Below, piece after piece: positions 5,225 to 5,922 of a stretch of DNA of 5,922 nt. The notes under the pieces are model-generated. The model was not told the DNA's origin and ran no database searches. It was given only the letters and a program-made list of their open reading frames with translations. The position numbers and the translations under genes were made by a program. Position 1 is the stretch's first letter, and every line of letters begins with the position of its first letter. This DNA comes from Caldifarciminota bacterium (GTDB taxonomy: Bacteria; Hydrothermota; Tepidihabitantia; Tepidihabitantales; Tepidihabitantaceae). The stretch covers positions 1 through 5,922 of the forward strand of contig DSBX01000263.1 in assembly GCA_011049385.1 (NCBI GenBank), written 5' to 3'.

Positions 5225-5812
5225 GTGCCGAATCGCCCGCCGGTCTTCGGTCCGCCCGTCCTTTTCAACGAGGAGGCGGTGCGCGAGCTCTGCCGGCTCG
5301 CCCGGCAGGGCTACGAGACCCGCAACAAGCGCGAGACCTTCGGCTTCCTCTACGGCAACATCGTCAACGAGACCGGCCCGGCCGGGCGGGCGCCGCTCCG
5401 CCGCCTCGTCGTCCGCCACGCCCGCTACTACCGCGGCGGCACCAAGACGCGCTACCGGGTCACCCTCGACGAACGCGAGATGCTCCGCCGCCGCCGTGGG
5501 CTCGCCCGCGAACTCCACCAGCGCTTCCTCGGCAGTTTCCACTCCCACGTCGAGGTTGCCGGCTTCGTCTCGCGCGGCATATCGGCCGACGACCGGGCGA
5601 GCTTCCGCGCCGACCGCGAGGCATTGGTCGAGACGCTGGTTTCGGTCTGGGCCGGCCGGCGCAAGACCCTGCGCCCGACACCGAAGACGATTGTCGCCTG
5701 GGAGCCGGAAACCGGCTACCACTACCGCATCCGGGCCTACGTCCGCCAGAACGGCGGCGTGCGGCGTATCCGGGTACGGGTCATCCGCTCCGGCGTCGTC
5801 ATCGTCTACTGA
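5225..5812 (+). CDS. JAB/JAMM (MPN-domain) metalloprotease-like protein with variant motif spacing
   Basis: The 195-residue soluble protein has the core of a prokaryotic JAMM domain. The upstream glutamate is E37 in RETFGFLYGN, equivalent to the E-x-x-G-x-L-x-G strand of the family. The zinc histidines are H106 and H108 in GSFHSH, followed by S120-A-D-D123. Classical JAMM is HxH-x7-SxxD. Here the SxxD lies 11 residues after the second histidine, and at the classical spacing S116 is followed by Ile119 instead of Asp. JAMM enzymes are zinc isopeptidases or peptidases acting, for example, on ubiquitin-like tails or cysteine-carrier proteins; no partner of that type is visible here. The rest is Arg-rich (LRRRRG, 88-92; RRIRVRVIR near the C-terminus). 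The GTG at 5225 is chosen because the promoter ends 7 nt before it. It is divergent from the deaminase with a shared palindrome. Confidence 0.8.
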   Translation: MPNRPPVFGPPVLFNEEAVRELCRLARQGYETRNKRETFGFLYGNIVNETGPAGRAPLRRLVVRHARYYRGGTKTRYRVTLDEREMLRRRRGLARELHQRFLGSFHSHVEVAGFVSRGISADDRASFRADREALVETLVSVWAGRRKTLRPTPKTIVAWEPETGYHYRIRAYVRQNGGVRRIRVRVIRSGVVIVY

Positions 5813-5841
5813 ACCGAACCCGCCGTCCCTTCCTCGAAGAG

Positions 5842-5870
5842 TTGCGCACGGACGGTGATTCTGGTATACT
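5842..5870 (+). promoter_or_regulatory. Extended -10 promoter for the last gene
   Basis: TTGCGC (5842-5847; weak -35) is followed after 17 bp by TATACT (5865-5870; 5 of 6), with TG at 5862-5863 forming an extended -10 (TGGTATACT). Transcription should start near 5877, leaving a leader of about 21 nt with the ribosome site GGGAAGGAG (5879-5887). Confidence 0.65.
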
Positions 5871-5897
5871 TATCTTTTGGGAAGGAGTAGCAAGCAA

Positions 5898-5922
5898 GTG
5901 CAGGAACTGATAGACCACCTTC
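5898..5922 (+). CDS. Start of an unidentified gene (partial, cut by window edge)
   Basis: A GTG at 5898 opens a frame reading MQELIDHL before the window ends. AAGGAG (5882-5887) lies 10 nt upstream, and a strong extended -10 promoter stands before it. Eight codons are too few to suggest a function. Confidence 0.55.

Noticed and set aside
5147..5722. N-terminal extension of the deaminase frame up to 358 residues
   Set aside because: It is antisense to the JAMM gene and lies upstream of the TTGACA/TAGAAG promoter. GuaD-like proteins are about 150-165 residues.
5823..5855. CCGTCC/GGACGG inverted repeat after the JAMM gene as a terminator
   Set aside because: The stem is only 6 bp with a 21-nt loop and no U-run follows; the second arm lies inside the promoter of the next gene.

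Overview
The window is GC-rich bacterial DNA, tightly packed with eight genes plus two cut by the window edges. The bacterial assignment rests on sigma70-type TTGACN/TATNNT promoters, purine-rich Shine-Dalgarno sites, a lipobox signal peptide and a Fur-family regulator. Nothing identifies the phylum. GTG starts are common. At least three genes appear to have leaderless starts, with a -10 box 5-7 nt before the start codon. No mobile element, CRISPR array, tRNA or rRNA was seen.

Layout. (1) 1-79, minus: N-terminus of a lipoprotein, cut by the window edge. (2) 80-233: divergent promoter region with mirrored promoters. (3) 234-1964, plus: a two-gene unit with an SLC13/DASS-type anion symporter and a small zinc-ribbon protein whose ribosome site overlaps the symporter stop codon. 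(4) 3035-1924, minus: a Fur-family metal regulator and, through a 4-nt stop/start overlap, a His-rich polytopic membrane protein with an internal duplication. A perfect 25-bp palindrome lies over the regulator's first codons. (5) 4568-3093, minus: leucyl aminopeptidase (M17, pepA). (6) 5146-4646, minus: a GuaD-like nucleoside deaminase. (7) 5225-5812, plus: a JAB/JAMM (MPN-domain) protein divergent from the deaminase. (8) 5898-end, plus: start of a further gene behind a strong extended -10 promoter.

How the parts may work together. The Fur-family regulator and the coupled membrane protein look like a self-controlled metal-responsive cassette, so the membrane protein is a candidate metal permease; this is inference from context and His/Asp pattern. 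The deaminase and JAMM genes share a 78-bp intergenic region that is positionally symmetric around a perfect 18-bp palindrome. Both -35 boxes, both -10 boxes and both GTG starts are equidistant from its centre, so the two genes are probably co-regulated. The symporter, aminopeptidase and deaminase are ordinary nutrient or housekeeping functions. The least explained items are the duplicated membrane protein, the zinc-ribbon protein and the variant JAMM protein.
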